A stretch of 64,000 bases of DNA, taken from Variovorax sp. V93. Its GTDB lineage: Bacteria; Pseudomonadota; Gammaproteobacteria; Burkholderiales; Burkholderiaceae_C. The stretch is from NCBI RefSeq assembly GCF_041154485.1, contig NZ_AP028669.1:2976001-3040000 (forward strand), given 5' to 3'. Under the pieces are notes generated by a model. The model made no database searches. It was not told the DNA's origin and worked only from the letters and a program-made list of their open reading frames with translations. The stretch's first letter is position 1. Every line of letters starts with the position of its first letter. The position numbers and the translations under genes are program-made. This document shows positions 1 through 8,242 of this stretch, one piece after another.

Positions 1-622
1 GATGCACGACCTGGAAATCCGCGGCACCGGCGAAGTGCTGGGCGAGAACCAGAGCGGCAACATGATGGAGATCGGCTTCCAGCTCTACAACGAGATGCTG
101 GGCGAGGCTGTGCGCGCGCTCAAGGCCGGGCAGGAGCCCGACCTGCTGGCGCCGCTGTCGGTCACGACCGAGATCAACCTGCACGCCCCCGCCCTGCTGC
201 CCGACGACTACTGCGGCGACGTGCACCTGCGCTTGTCGTTCTACAAGAAGCTGGCCACCGCAAAGACGCCCGAGCAGATCGACACGCTGCTCGAAGAAAT
301 CGTCGACCGCTTCGGCAAGCTGCCGCCGCAGGCGCAGACGCTGATCGACACGCACCGGCTGCGCGTGCTGGCGCGGCCCTATGGCGTGATCAAGGTGGAT
401 GCCGCGCCCGGCATCATCCACATCACGTTCAAGAAGGACCCGCCGGTCGACTCGATGGCCATCATCCACCTGATCCAGAAGAACAAGCACATCAAGCTCG
501 CGGGCAACGAGAAGCTGCGCATCGAGCGCGAGCTGAAAGAGCCCAAGGAGCGCGCGCAAATGGTGCGCGACGTGCTGCGCAGCCTCGGACAACCCCTCGT
601 CAAGGAAACCGCCCCCGCATGA
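1..622 (+). CDS. mfd: Transcription-repair coupling factor Mfd, C-terminal part (5' truncated by window edge)
   Basis: Mfd is a DNA translocase that displaces RNA polymerase stalled at lesions and recruits UvrA. Only the last 207 codons are visible, out of about 1,150 in the family. The opening segment MHDLEIRGTGEVLGENQSGN is the conserved end of the RecG-like translocation module, and the rest is the C-terminal autoinhibitory TRCF domain. The frame is open to the left edge, so the first ATG is internal and not a start. The stop TGA overlaps the serB start as ATGA, suggesting translational coupling. Confidence 0.93.
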   Translation, partial: MHDLEIRGTGEVLGENQSGNMMEIGFQLYNEMLGEAVRALKAGQEPDLLAPLSVTTEINLHAPALLPDDYCGDVHLRLSFYKKLATAKTPEQIDTLLEEIVDRFGKLPPQAQTLIDTHRLRVLARPYGVIKVDAAPGIIHITFKKDPPVDSMAIIHLIQKNKHIKLAGNEKLRIERELKEPKERAQMVRDVLRSLGQPLVKETAPA

Positions 623-1329
623 GCGCTACAGAAATTTCTCCCGGCCTCGCCATCCAGCGCCTGAAGCCGCCGCTGAAGCTGGCCGACTTCAAGCTGATCG
701 CGTTCGACATGGACTCGACGCTGATCAACATCGAATGCATCGACGAGATCGCCGATGCCGTCGGCAAGAAGGCCGAAGTGGCCGCGATCACCGAAGCCAC
801 GATGCGCGGCGAGATCAAGGACTTCAAGGAGAGCCTGCGGCGGCGCGTGGCGCTGCTCAAGGGCGTGCCGGTCGAGGCGCTGCAGCAGGTCTACGACGAG
901 CGGCTGAAGCTCAATCCGGGCGCGGCGGAACTGGTCGCGGCCTGCAAGGCGGCCGGCCTCAAGGTGCTGCTGGTGTCGGGCGGCTTCACCTTCTTCGCAA
1001 ACCGCGTGAAGGACCGCCTGGGCATCGACTTTGCGCGTTCCAACCTGCTCGACGAAGCCGACGGCAAGCTCACCGGCCAGGTGGTGCAGCAAAGCTGGGG
1101 CGACATCTGCGACGGCGCCGAGAAGCGCCGCACGCTGCTCGAGGTCGCGTCCCTGCTGGGCATTTCGCCGCAGGAAGCCATTGCCGTGGGCGACGGCGCG
1201 AACGACCTGCCGATGATGGGCGAATCCGGCCTTTCGGTGGCCTATCACGCCAAGCCAAAGGTGCGCGAGCAGGCCATGGTGGCGATCAACGAAGGCGGGC
1301 TCGACCGCCTGCTGGAGATCCTGAAATGA
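619..1329 (+). CDS. serB: Phosphoserine phosphatase SerB
   Basis: Catalyses the last step of serine synthesis, O-phosphoserine to serine, as a cytosolic HAD-superfamily enzyme. The 236-residue protein shows motif I D30-M-D32-S-T34 (D30 is the nucleophile), motif II S120-G-G, the motif III lysine near K169, and motif IV G-D192-G-A-N-D196. It lacks the long N-terminal ACT region of some SerB proteins, which fits the short betaproteobacterial form. Its start overlaps the mfd stop and its stop overlaps the next gene's start, both as ATGA, so the three genes are probably co-translated. Confidence 0.93.
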   Translation: MSATEISPGLAIQRLKPPLKLADFKLIAFDMDSTLINIECIDEIADAVGKKAEVAAITEATMRGEIKDFKESLRRRVALLKGVPVEALQQVYDERLKLNPGAAELVAACKAAGLKVLLVSGGFTFFANRVKDRLGIDFARSNLLDEADGKLTGQVVQQSWGDICDGAEKRRTLLEVASLLGISPQEAIAVGDGANDLPMMGESGLSVAYHAKPKVREQAMVAINEGGLDRLLEILK

Positions 1330-2393
1330 CTGACGGCAACATCCCGCTCTACCGCGCCGAGGCGCTCAAGGATTACGCCAGCGCCCTGCTGCAGAAGGCC
1401 GGCCTCGCCGCGCCGATGGCCGACAGCGTCGCCCGCACGCTGGTCGAAGGCGACCTGCTGGGCCACGACACGCACGGCCTCGCGCTGCTGGCCGGCTATG
1501 TGAAGGAACTCGAATCCGGCGGCATGACGCCGGACGGCGCGCCCGAGGTGCTGTCGGACCGCCCCGCCGCCGTGCTCTGGGACGGCAAGCGCCTGCCCGG
1601 GCCCTGGCTCATGGACCAGGGCATGGACCTGCTGGTTCCGCGCGCCCGCGAACTCGGCACCGCCTCGCTCGTGATCCGCCGCAGCCACCACATCGCCTGC
1701 CTCGCTGTCTACATGCTGCGCGCGCTCGAGGAAGACATGCTGATGCTGCTCGCCTGCTCCGACCCCAACACGGCCAGCGTCGCGCCCTTCGGCGGCACGC
1801 AGGCGGTGTTCACGCCGAATCCGCTGGCCATGGGCTTTCCGCTCTCGCAAGGCGGCGTGATGGTCGATATCTCGGCCTCCATCACCACCAACGGCATGAG
1901 CAACCGCAAGCGTGCGGCCGGCGAGACGTTCGCCGAGGAATGGCTGATCGACGCCGCCGGCAAGCCTTCGAACAACCCGCAGGTGCTGTTCGACCAGCCG
2001 CCCGGCACGCTGCTGCCCGTGGGGGGCTTGAGCCATGGCCACAAGGGCTATGGCATGGCGCTGCTGGTCGAGACGCTGACGGCCGGCCTCGCGGGCCATG
2101 GCCGGGCCGACCCGCCCGAGGGCTGGGGCGCGACGGTGCACGTCACGCTGCACGATCTGCATGCCTTCGGCGGCAAGGAAGCTTTCCTGCGCCAGATGGA
2201 CCATGTCGCGGCGCAGTGCCGCAACAACCGGCCGATCGATCCGGCCAGGCCCGTGCGGCTGCCGGGCGAAGGCGGCCTGAAGCGCCGCGATGCGCAATCG
2301 AAGAACGGGGTGCGCCTGCACCCGTCGATCGCGCGTTCGCTGCAGGATGCGGAGCAGCGCCACGGGCTGCGGCTCTCGCAGGCGCTGCTCTGA
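1326..2393 (+). CDS. Malate/L-lactate dehydrogenase family (Ldh2-type) NAD(P)-dependent oxidoreductase
   Basis: A 355-residue member of the YlbC/Ldh2/malate dehydrogenase fold, unrelated to classical LDH/MDH, which reduces 2-oxo acids with NAD(P)H. Family marks include the serine-histidine patch RRSHHIACLAVYM near residue 115, the S-D-P-N-T-A-x-V-A-P-F-G-G nucleotide-binding segment, and the C-terminal H-G-H-K-G-Y-G-M run. The ATG at 1326 overlaps the serB stop. The same frame stays open upstream to 735, but that part is antisense-like shadow inside serB. The substrate (malate, lactate, ureidoglycolate or a sulfo-acid) cannot be told from sequence alone. Confidence 0.82.
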   Translation: MTDGNIPLYRAEALKDYASALLQKAGLAAPMADSVARTLVEGDLLGHDTHGLALLAGYVKELESGGMTPDGAPEVLSDRPAAVLWDGKRLPGPWLMDQGMDLLVPRARELGTASLVIRRSHHIACLAVYMLRALEEDMLMLLACSDPNTASVAPFGGTQAVFTPNPLAMGFPLSQGGVMVDISASITTNGMSNRKRAAGETFAEEWLIDAAGKPSNNPQVLFDQPPGTLLPVGGLSHGHKGYGMALLVETLTAGLAGHGRADPPEGWGATVHVTLHDLHAFGGKEAFLRQMDHVAAQCRNNRPIDPARPVRLPGEGGLKRRDAQSKNGVRLHPSIARSLQDAEQRHGLRLSQALL

Positions 2394-2400
2394 GGGCGGG

Positions 2401-2727
2401 CTAGATTTCTTCGGGCGGTTCTTCCGCCGCCGGCTCGCCGGCCGCGCGCGGCTTGCGTTTGCCGGGCTTGGCCAGGATCTCGACGTAGAACTGCTTGCCG
2501 GCATCCTTGACGATGCCGTCGATCAGGCCCGTGATGGCCGACAGGTGCACGACTTCGGCGGTTTCCGCCGAGGCGCCGAACCTGCAATCGAAATCCCAGA
2601 AGTCCGCGCCTTCGGGTAGCTCGCGGCGCCGCTCGCGCTTGATGTACTTGCGGATCTCGTGCTTGATGGCTTCGAGGAGACGGTCGGGGTGCTTGCCCTC
2701 GACCTGAAGCTGAAAGGTTTTTCTCAT
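2401..2727 (-). CDS. DUF6172 family conserved protein
   Basis: A small 108-residue cytosolic protein starting MRKTFQLQVEG and containing the dense basic helix K-H-E-I-R-K-Y-I-K-R-E-R-R-R followed by G-A-D-F-W-D-F-D-C, which I recognise as DUF6172; the function is unknown. I chose the ATG at 2727 because the family begins M-R-K-T-F. The longer frame to 2772 adds 15 atypical residues. The C-terminus is acidic (AAEEPPEEI). It converges on the dehydrogenase gene with only 7 nt between the stop codons. Confidence 0.75.
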   Translation of the reverse strand: MRKTFQLQVEGKHPDRLLEAIKHEIRKYIKRERRRELPEGADFWDFDCRFGASAETAEVVHLSAITGLIDGIVKDAGKQFYVEILAKPGKRKPRAAGEPAAEEPPEEI

Positions 2728-2790
2728 GGTCGATCCTAACCCGCGGCCTGTGTACAGTCGGCGGTGGTTCAAACGAAAGCAGGTGAAGAC

Positions 2791-3018
2791 ATGGCGCGCG
2801 CAAACGACTGGGCAAGCAAGGTGATGGCATTGGTCAACGGCGGCAACGCAACGGCGGCCATCGCGCAGATCAAGGTCGCACCCTCGGTCAAGGACCTGAA
2901 GGCGCTGCAGACCATCATGACGCTATCGAAAATGAAAGGCCGCCATCCGAACGTGGATGCGGCCATTGCGGACAACCTGGCGCTGCTGGCGGCGCCGCGC
3001 CTGCACCGCTCGCCCTGA
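2791..3018 (+). CDS. Small hypothetical protein (75 aa)
   Basis: A 75-residue reading frame starting MARANDWASKVMALVNGG. I do not recognise a family. It is predicted to be soluble and helical, alanine-rich with a basic centre (MTLSKMKGRHPNVDAAIADN), with no signal peptide or membrane segment. The ATG at 2791 has an AGGTGAAG ribosome-binding site just upstream, which favours it over the ATG or GTG at about 2764. It is divergent from DUF6172 (63 nt apart) and stops 9 nt before the convergent aminotransferase. Codon use matches its neighbours, so it is probably real. Confidence 0.6.
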   Translation: MARANDWASKVMALVNGGNATAAIAQIKVAPSVKDLKALQTIMTLSKMKGRHPNVDAAIADNLALLAAPRLHRSP

Positions 3019-3027
3019 GCCGCAGGC

Positions 3028-4215
3028 CTACAGGGCCTGGCCCAGGCGCTTCACGCCCTCTTCGATCTTGGCCACGTCGGCCGTCGCAAAGCTCAGCCGC
3101 AGCGTCGCGACATCGGGCTTCTCCGCAAAGAACGGCGCTCCCGGCACAAAGGCCACGAGCTTCTCGATGGCACGCTTGGCCAGTTCGTTGGCATCGGCCA
3201 GCTTGCCGTTGGCGCCCGTGAGGCGGGCCCAGAAGAACAGGCCGCCCTGCGGCTGCGTGAAGCTCACCGCGTCGCCCAGCTCGCGCTTGAGCGCCGCGCC
3301 CATGGCCTGCGCACGCTGGCCGTACACCTCGCGCACATGCGCCAGCGTGGCCGGCATGCGGCCGCTCTTGAGGTACTGCGCGGCCGTGGCCTGCGAGAAG
3401 GTGCTGGTGTGGGCATCGCTGAACTGCTTGCACATCGTCGCCTTGGCCAGCAGCTCGGCCGGCGCGATCATCCAGCCGATGCGCAGGCCCGGGCTCAGCA
3501 CCTTGCTCAGGCTGCCGCAATGCGCGAGCAACTCACGGCTTCCGGGCACGTCCTTGCTCAACGCGAGGATCGAGGGCGGCGGCGCTTCGCCGAAGTAGAG
3601 GTCGCCGTAGGGATCGTCCTCGACGATCAGCGTCTGGTACTTGACCGCCAGTTCGAGCACCTTCCTGCGGCGCTCCAGGCTCAGCATGGCGCCGCTCGGG
3701 TTGCCGAAGGTGGGAATCAGGTAGACGAACTTGGGCTTGTGCTCGGCGATGAGTTTTTCGAGCTCGTCGGTCTTCACGCCGTTGGCGTCGATGGGCGCGC
3801 TGATGAGCTGCGCACCGTACAGGCGGAAGCACTGGATGGTGGCCAGGAAGGTCGGGCCTTCGACGATCACCTTGTCGCCGGGCGAGATCATGGTCTTGCC
3901 GAGCAGGTCGAGCGCCTGCTGGCTGCCGGTGGTGACGATCAGGCCGCTCGGGTCGACGTCGACACCCTTGGTCTTCATGAAGGCGCCGAGCTGCGTGCGC
4001 AGCGGCTCGTAGCCCTCGGTGGCGCCGTACTGCAGCGCACCGCCGGGCTCCTCGGTGAGCGCCTTCTGGCTCGCCTCCTTCAGGCCCTCCACGTCGAACA
4101 TGGCGCTGTCGGGGAAGCCGCCCGCAAAGCTGATGATGCCGGGCTTGCCCAGCAGCTTGAAGAGTTCGCGGATGGCGGAGGTTTCGACGTTGTCGAGGCG
4201 GGAAGCGAATTGCAT
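3028..4215 (-). CDS. PLP-dependent aminotransferase, fold type I (2-aminoadipate / MocR-catalytic-like)
   Basis: A 395-residue class I/II aminotransferase with the same core as the C-terminal domain of MocR regulators and LysN-type 2-aminoadipate transaminases, but without a DNA-binding domain. Visible marks are the G-G-F-P-D opening, N172 in I-P-T-F-G-N-P-S-G, D200/D201 in V-E-D-D-P-Y-G, and the PLP lysine K238 in G-S-L-S-K-V-L-S-P-G. I chose the ATG at 4215 (MQFASRLDNVETSAIREL); a GTG at 4227 would add four residues. The gene stands alone and is divergent from nth. Its amino donor is unknown; valine, aromatic or aminoadipate are all plausible. Confidence 0.8.
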   Translation of the reverse strand: MQFASRLDNVETSAIRELFKLLGKPGIISFAGGFPDSAMFDVEGLKEASQKALTEEPGGALQYGATEGYEPLRTQLGAFMKTKGVDVDPSGLIVTTGSQQALDLLGKTMISPGDKVIVEGPTFLATIQCFRLYGAQLISAPIDANGVKTDELEKLIAEHKPKFVYLIPTFGNPSGAMLSLERRRKVLELAVKYQTLIVEDDPYGDLYFGEAPPPSILALSKDVPGSRELLAHCGSLSKVLSPGLRIGWMIAPAELLAKATMCKQFSDAHTSTFSQATAAQYLKSGRMPATLAHVREVYGQRAQAMGAALKRELGDAVSFTQPQGGLFFWARLTGANGKLADANELAKRAIEKLVAFVPGAPFFAEKPDVATLRLSFATADVAKIEEGVKRLGQAL

Positions 4216-4354
4216 GGGAAGTCTCACTTTCTGGGCGCTATTGTGGCGAAAGCTGCGGGCAACAAAGCTGCGTAAGGCTATCGCCTTTCAACGATATATT
4301 GCGTCCGTCGGTGCTCGCCTTCCATGGCAAGACGGGCGCCGCGCTTCCAGCCCC

Positions 4355-5002
4355 ATGAAAAAAGACAACATTCCCCTCTTCTTCGCCACCTTGCAGGCGG
4401 CCAATCCCACGCCCGAAACCGAGCTCGAGTACGCCACGCCGTTCGAGCTTCTTGCCGCCGTGCTGCTCTCGGCGCAGGCGACCGACGTGGGCGTGAACAA
4501 GGCCACGCGCAAGCTGTTTCCGGTGGCGAACACGCCGCAGGCGATGCTCCGGCTGGGCGTGGAGGGCCTGGAGGATTACATCAAGACCATCGGGCTGTAC
4601 CGCAGCAAGGCCAAACACCTGATCGAGACCTGCCGCATCCTCGTGGAAAAGCACGGCGGCGAAGTGCCGCGCACGCGCGCCGAACTCGAGGCGCTGCCGG
4701 GCGTCGGCCGCAAGACCGCCAACGTGGTGCTCAACGTGGCGTTCGGCGAGGCGACGATCGCGGTCGATACGCACATCTTCCGCGTCGGCAACCGGACCGG
4801 GCTTGCACCGGGCAAGACGCCGCTCGAAGTGGAGCTCAAGCTCGAAAAACGCGTTCCGTTCGAATTCCGGCTGCATGCGCACCACTGGCTGATCCTGCAC
4901 GGTCGCTACATCTGCGTGGCGCGCACGCCGAAGTGCTGGGAATGCGCAGTGGCGGCGTATTGCGACTACAAGCCGAAGACGCCACGGCCCAAGTCGGCCT
5001 GA
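4355..5002 (+). CDS. nth: Endonuclease III (bifunctional DNA glycosylase/AP lyase)
   Basis: Removes oxidised pyrimidines and nicks the abasic site in base excision repair. The 215-residue protein keeps the helix-hairpin-helix L-P-G-V-G-R-K with catalytic K120 and D138, at the same positions as in E. coli Nth. It also keeps the [4Fe-4S] ligands C187-X6-C194-X2-C197-X5-C203. The ATG at 4355 gives the family N-terminus; the frame is open much further upstream, but that part overlaps the divergent aminotransferase. It is a single gene. Confidence 0.95.
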   Translation: MKKDNIPLFFATLQAANPTPETELEYATPFELLAAVLLSAQATDVGVNKATRKLFPVANTPQAMLRLGVEGLEDYIKTIGLYRSKAKHLIETCRILVEKHGGEVPRTRAELEALPGVGRKTANVVLNVAFGEATIAVDTHIFRVGNRTGLAPGKTPLEVELKLEKRVPFEFRLHAHHWLILHGRYICVARTPKCWECAVAAYCDYKPKTPRPKSA

Positions 5003-5018
5003 TTCGGCCTTTTCACCG

Positions 5019-5918
5019 CTAGATCTCGAATGCTTCAGGCTGGCGGCCATCCACGTCGGTGAAGCCGTATTCGCGCGCCAGGTCGACCACACGGTGCACG
5101 CCGCCGCTTTTCTCGAGCACCCGCGCGTCGCCCGCCAGCGCGGCCACCGCGCGGCCGAGATAGCGCGGCGATTCGGTCCGTGCCAATGCCGGGCGCTCGC
5201 GCCAGTGCGCCTCGTCGGTCTTGTGGCCGGCCAGCACGAACTCGGTCCGCATCCAGCCCGGCGACACGGCCAGGGAGGCGACGCCGTGCGGGCGCAGCTC
5301 CTGCGCCATGCCGAAGGCCAGCCGGGTCATGGCCGATTTGGCGAGGTCGTAGAACAGGTTCCCGCGCAGGTAGTTGCCGCGGTCCCAGAAGGTGGTGGTC
5401 ACGATCAGTCCGCTCTTTTGCGCCACCATCACCGGCGCGGCGAATCGGCTGGCGAGCAGGTGGTTGCGCACGCCGCGGTCAAACATCGAGTCCCAGTTGG
5501 CAAGCGGATGCTCCCAGAACGGCGCCTCGAACACGCCGGTGAAAGTCTCGTGGCCGCCCCAGGCGTTGTTGACGAGCAGGTCCACACGGCCTTGCTCGCT
5601 CTGCACGCGCGCAAAGAGCTGCTTCACCTCATCTTCCTGCGTGTGGTCGCAGCGCACCGCGATGCCGCGGCCGCCCAGGCGCGTAGCCTCGCCGGCCGTT
5701 TCGTCGATGCTGCCCGGCAGGGCTTCGAGCTCCGAGAGCGCGAGCAGCTGGCCATAGGTGTTGGCCGGCCGCTCGCGCGTGCTTCGCCCGGTGACGTACA
5801 CGGTGGCGCCCGCGGCGCCCAGTTCCAGCGCAATGCCGCGCCCCGCGCCGCGGCTGGCGCCGGTCACCACGGCCACGCGGCCCTTCAGCGGCTGGTTCCT
5901 GCTTTCGGCTTCTTGCAT
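5019..5918 (-). CDS. SDR family oxidoreductase (DHRS1-like)
   Basis: A 299-residue short-chain dehydrogenase. The cofactor motif is T-G-A-S-R-G-A-G-R-G at residues 19-28, N-N-A-W lies near 118, and the catalytic pair is Y190-x3-K194. The usual catalytic serine region reads V-T-T-T-F-W-D, so threonine stands where serine is expected, as can happen in this subgroup. The insert after the Rossmann arginine (G-R-S-T-R-E-R) resembles the DHRS1 branch. It lies 45 nt downstream of the AraC-type regulator on the same strand and may be its target. Substrate unknown. Confidence 0.78.
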   Translation of the reverse strand: MQEAESRNQPLKGRVAVVTGASRGAGRGIALELGAAGATVYVTGRSTRERPANTYGQLLALSELEALPGSIDETAGEATRLGGRGIAVRCDHTQEDEVKQLFARVQSEQGRVDLLVNNAWGGHETFTGVFEAPFWEHPLANWDSMFDRGVRNHLLASRFAAPVMVAQKSGLIVTTTFWDRGNYLRGNLFYDLAKSAMTRLAFGMAQELRPHGVASLAVSPGWMRTEFVLAGHKTDEAHWRERPALARTESPRYLGRAVAALAGDARVLEKSGGVHRVVDLAREYGFTDVDGRQPEAFEI

Positions 5919-5963
5919 CGTCCTGTCCTTTTGTTGCGAGTGGGAAGCGACGGTAAGGCGGCG

Positions 5964-6848
5964 TCAATCCGCCGTCTTGGAAGAACCCGAAATCGCGCGG
6001 TCCAAAAACTCCGTCGGCGTGAGGCCGCAAAGCGCCTGGAACTCGTTGATGAGGTGCGATTGGTCATAGAAGCCGCCATCCAGCGCAAGGCTTGCCCAGG
6101 CAGGCTCGCGCTGCAGGCGCAAGGCGCGCAGGCAGGCATGCAGCCGCGCAAGCCGGCTCCAGGCTCGTGGCGACAGGCCCACGTGCTGCCGAAAGACCTG
6201 CTGCAGCCGCCGCTCGCCAAGGCCGACGGCAGCCGCCACCTCGCGCAGCGGACGCCGCCCGCCCGACATGGCGATGAGCTGCGCCGCGCGCATCGCCGCC
6301 GCGTGGACGGCGCCGTCGCCATCGGCCAGCCGGCGCTGCAGGGCCGCACACAGCACCGAAACGCGCGATGCGTCGTCCGGCTGCAGGGCGATGCGCTCCA
6401 GCAGTTCGGCACCACGGCCGCGCCACAGTTCGTCCAGGTGCACGGCGGTGCCCGCGATCTCGCTGGCCGGCCTTCCCAGCAGCGCCGCGGCCGCGCCGGG
6501 GTGCAGGGTCACCGACAGCCCTTCCATCTTCCGGCGCAGGCGCACGAGGGCCGGCGCCGCCGACGCGCCGATCGCCTCGACCGCATGCCCGGCACTCTCG
6601 CCTGCCGAGGGTGCATCGCCCAGGTTGAAGACCAGCCGAACCGCGCCGTCGGGCAGCACGCGCTCCAGGACCTCGCGGCCCTCGGGCAGCGTTTCCCTGT
6701 AGAGGAGAATGTGCGCAACGTGCATCCGCAGCGGCCCGGCGACCGGAAAGGCGCGCAGCGTGCCCGCGGGCATGCCGGCCTCCGGCCCGTGCAAGGGGTC
6801 GTCGTCGAGGCGCAGGTACAGGCGTTCGTTCTTGGGCAGTGTCGGCAT
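5964..6848 (-). CDS. AraC family transcriptional regulator
   Basis: A 294-residue regulator. The N-terminal ~160 residues look like the DUF6597-type ligand or sensor domain. The C-terminus carries the double helix-turn-helix (LREVAAAVGLGERRLQQVF, then G-F-Y-D-Q-S-H-L-I-N-E-F near the end). I placed the start at the ATG at 6848 (MPTLPKNERLYLRL); earlier in-frame codons would run into cobC. It sits 44 nt after cobC and 45 nt before the SDR gene, all on the minus strand, so it may ride on the cob transcript or head its own two-gene unit. Confidence 0.8.
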   Translation of the reverse strand: MPTLPKNERLYLRLDDDPLHGPEAGMPAGTLRAFPVAGPLRMHVAHILLYRETLPEGREVLERVLPDGAVRLVFNLGDAPSAGESAGHAVEAIGASAAPALVRLRRKMEGLSVTLHPGAAAALLGRPASEIAGTAVHLDELWRGRGAELLERIALQPDDASRVSVLCAALQRRLADGDGAVHAAAMRAAQLIAMSGGRRPLREVAAAVGLGERRLQQVFRQHVGLSPRAWSRLARLHACLRALRLQREPAWASLALDGGFYDQSHLINEFQALCGLTPTEFLDRAISGSSKTAD

Positions 6849-6892
6849 CGCGCTGGCAGACCGTGGCGCGCGGCAGCGGGTGCCGCCGTGCA

Positions 6893-7447
6893 TCAGCTGC
6901 ATTCGATCAGCCGGCACGCCCCATAGTCAATGGGCGCCGACGGCCACTGCGCGGCATCGTCGACACGCCGCACGCCGCGGTGCAGCAGTTCCACGGCCCG
7001 CATCACGCCCGCATGCGTGACCCACGCCGCGTCCTGCCCCGACGCGCGCCAGTCGTCGAAGGCCGTGCCGATGCGCTGCATGAAGCGGGCCGTGCTTTCG
7101 CCATGCCCGCCCGGAATCCCTTCGGCGAAATTGCAGGTCCACGCCTCGAACTCGGCACGCGCGATCGACGACCAGGGCCGACCTTCCCAGCTGCCGAAAT
7201 CCATCTCGGCGAGGCGCGGGTCGGCGCGTGTGGCAAGGTCCGGGCGCAGCCTGCCGATGGCTTGCGCGAGTTCGGCGCAGCGCCTCAGGGGCGAGTGCGC
7301 CAGCACAAGGTCCGCGGGCAGGCGCGAAGCCACCGCATGCGCCACCGCCAGCGTCGCCTCGGCCGGCACGCCCACGTCCGCGCTGCCGTAGCAAAGACCC
7401 GGCGCGGCCTCGGTCTGCGCATGGCGCACCAGCCACAGCTGCTTCAT
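6893..7447 (-). CDS. cobC: Alpha-ribazole phosphatase-like histidine phosphatase
   Basis: A 184-residue histidine phosphatase. It is expected to remove the 5'-phosphate from alpha-ribazole phosphate or adenosylcobalamin phosphate at the end of cobalamin synthesis. The phospho-histidine motif is L-V-R-H-A-Q-T near residue 6, with S-P-L-R-R near 70, E-M-D-F-G-x-W-E-G in the middle and V-T-H-A-G-V near 145. The ATG overlaps the cobS stop as ATGA, and this position decides the function over other phosphatases of the superfamily. Confidence 0.82.
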   Translation of the reverse strand: MKQLWLVRHAQTEAAPGLCYGSADVGVPAEATLAVAHAVASRLPADLVLAHSPLRRCAELAQAIGRLRPDLATRADPRLAEMDFGSWEGRPWSSIARAEFEAWTCNFAEGIPGGHGESTARFMQRIGTAFDDWRASGQDAAWVTHAGVMRAVELLHRGVRRVDDAAQWPSAPIDYGACRLIECS

Positions 7448-8238
7448 GCCTGCCAGGCCAGCGCCAGGTAGATCGCGAGCTCGCACAGCTGCTGCGTCGC
7501 GCCGAGCCCGTCGCCGGTGAATCCCTGCAGCCGGCGCCGGAACACGCGCGCCATGAGCAGCGCCGCCAGAGCGCATGCGACTGCCATGGCGATCGTTCTT
7601 GCAGGGCCCTGCGTCAGCAGCACCAGCGCGGCGGCAGGCACCGACCAGAGCATCCCCACCAGCAACGCGCCGCCGCCGATCGCATCGGCCAGTGGCTTGG
7701 CCTTGCTTGCGCCGCTGTCGCCCACGTACGGCAGCCAGCGGATCAGGAACAGCGGCGCCAGGCGCGACAGCACATGCGCGCCCACGATGGCACCGGCCAC
7801 CGCCTGCGCGCCCTGCCCCGCCATCGACGCGAGCAGCGCGGCCTTGAGCCCGAGCGCCAGCACCAGAGCAATGGCGCCGAAGGCACCGATGCGCGAGTCC
7901 TTCATGATCTCGAGCGCGCGGCTGCGGTCGGCCGATCCGCCCAGGCCGTCGGCCACATCGGCGAGCCCGTCTTCATGAAAGGCACCGGTCAGCAGCACCG
8001 TGGCGGCCATGCTCAGCAGCGCCGCGGCCAGTGCACCGGCCACACCCGGCAAGCCCTGCAGCGCGAGCACGAAAACGGCCGCGCCCACGCCACCCACGAG
8101 CCATCCCACGCCCGGAAAATGCGCCGCGCTTGCACGCAGCATCTGCGGGCTGAAGCCGATCCATTCGGCGAGCCGGCCGGTCACCGGCACGCGCGTGAAG
8201 AACTGCAGCGCCAGCAGATAGTGGCGGACACCGTTCAT
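7444..8238 (-). CDS. cobS: Adenosylcobinamide-GDP ribazoletransferase (cobalamin synthase)
   Basis: Joins adenosylcobinamide-GDP to alpha-ribazole (phosphate) in the inner membrane, the nucleotide-loop closing step. The 264-residue polytopic protein has the family signature E-D-G-L-A-D-V-A-D-G-L-G-G near residue 96 followed by I-M-K-D-S-R-I-G-A-F-G. It has five to seven hydrophobic segments rich in Ala, Leu and Val. I chose the ATG at 8238 (MNGVRHYLLALQFFTRVPV), which gives the usual family start. It lies 4 nt after cobT and overlaps cobC by 4 nt. Confidence 0.93.
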   Translation of the reverse strand: MNGVRHYLLALQFFTRVPVTGRLAEWIGFSPQMLRASAAHFPGVGWLVGGVGAAVFVLALQGLPGVAGALAAALLSMAATVLLTGAFHEDGLADVADGLGGSADRSRALEIMKDSRIGAFGAIALVLALGLKAALLASMAGQGAQAVAGAIVGAHVLSRLAPLFLIRWLPYVGDSGASKAKPLADAIGGGALLVGMLWSVPAAALVLLTQGPARTIAMAVACALAALLMARVFRRRLQGFTGDGLGATQQLCELAIYLALAWQA

Positions 8239-8242
8239 GGGT

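Noticed and set aside
735..2393. An apparent 552-residue protein starting inside serB
   Set aside because: The first third is a shifted-frame reading of serB, rich in Arg and Gly. The real dehydrogenase begins at 1326.
3028..4215. Aminotransferase as a MocR-type regulator
   Set aside because: The GntR-like DNA-binding domain is missing and the frame does not allow one upstream.
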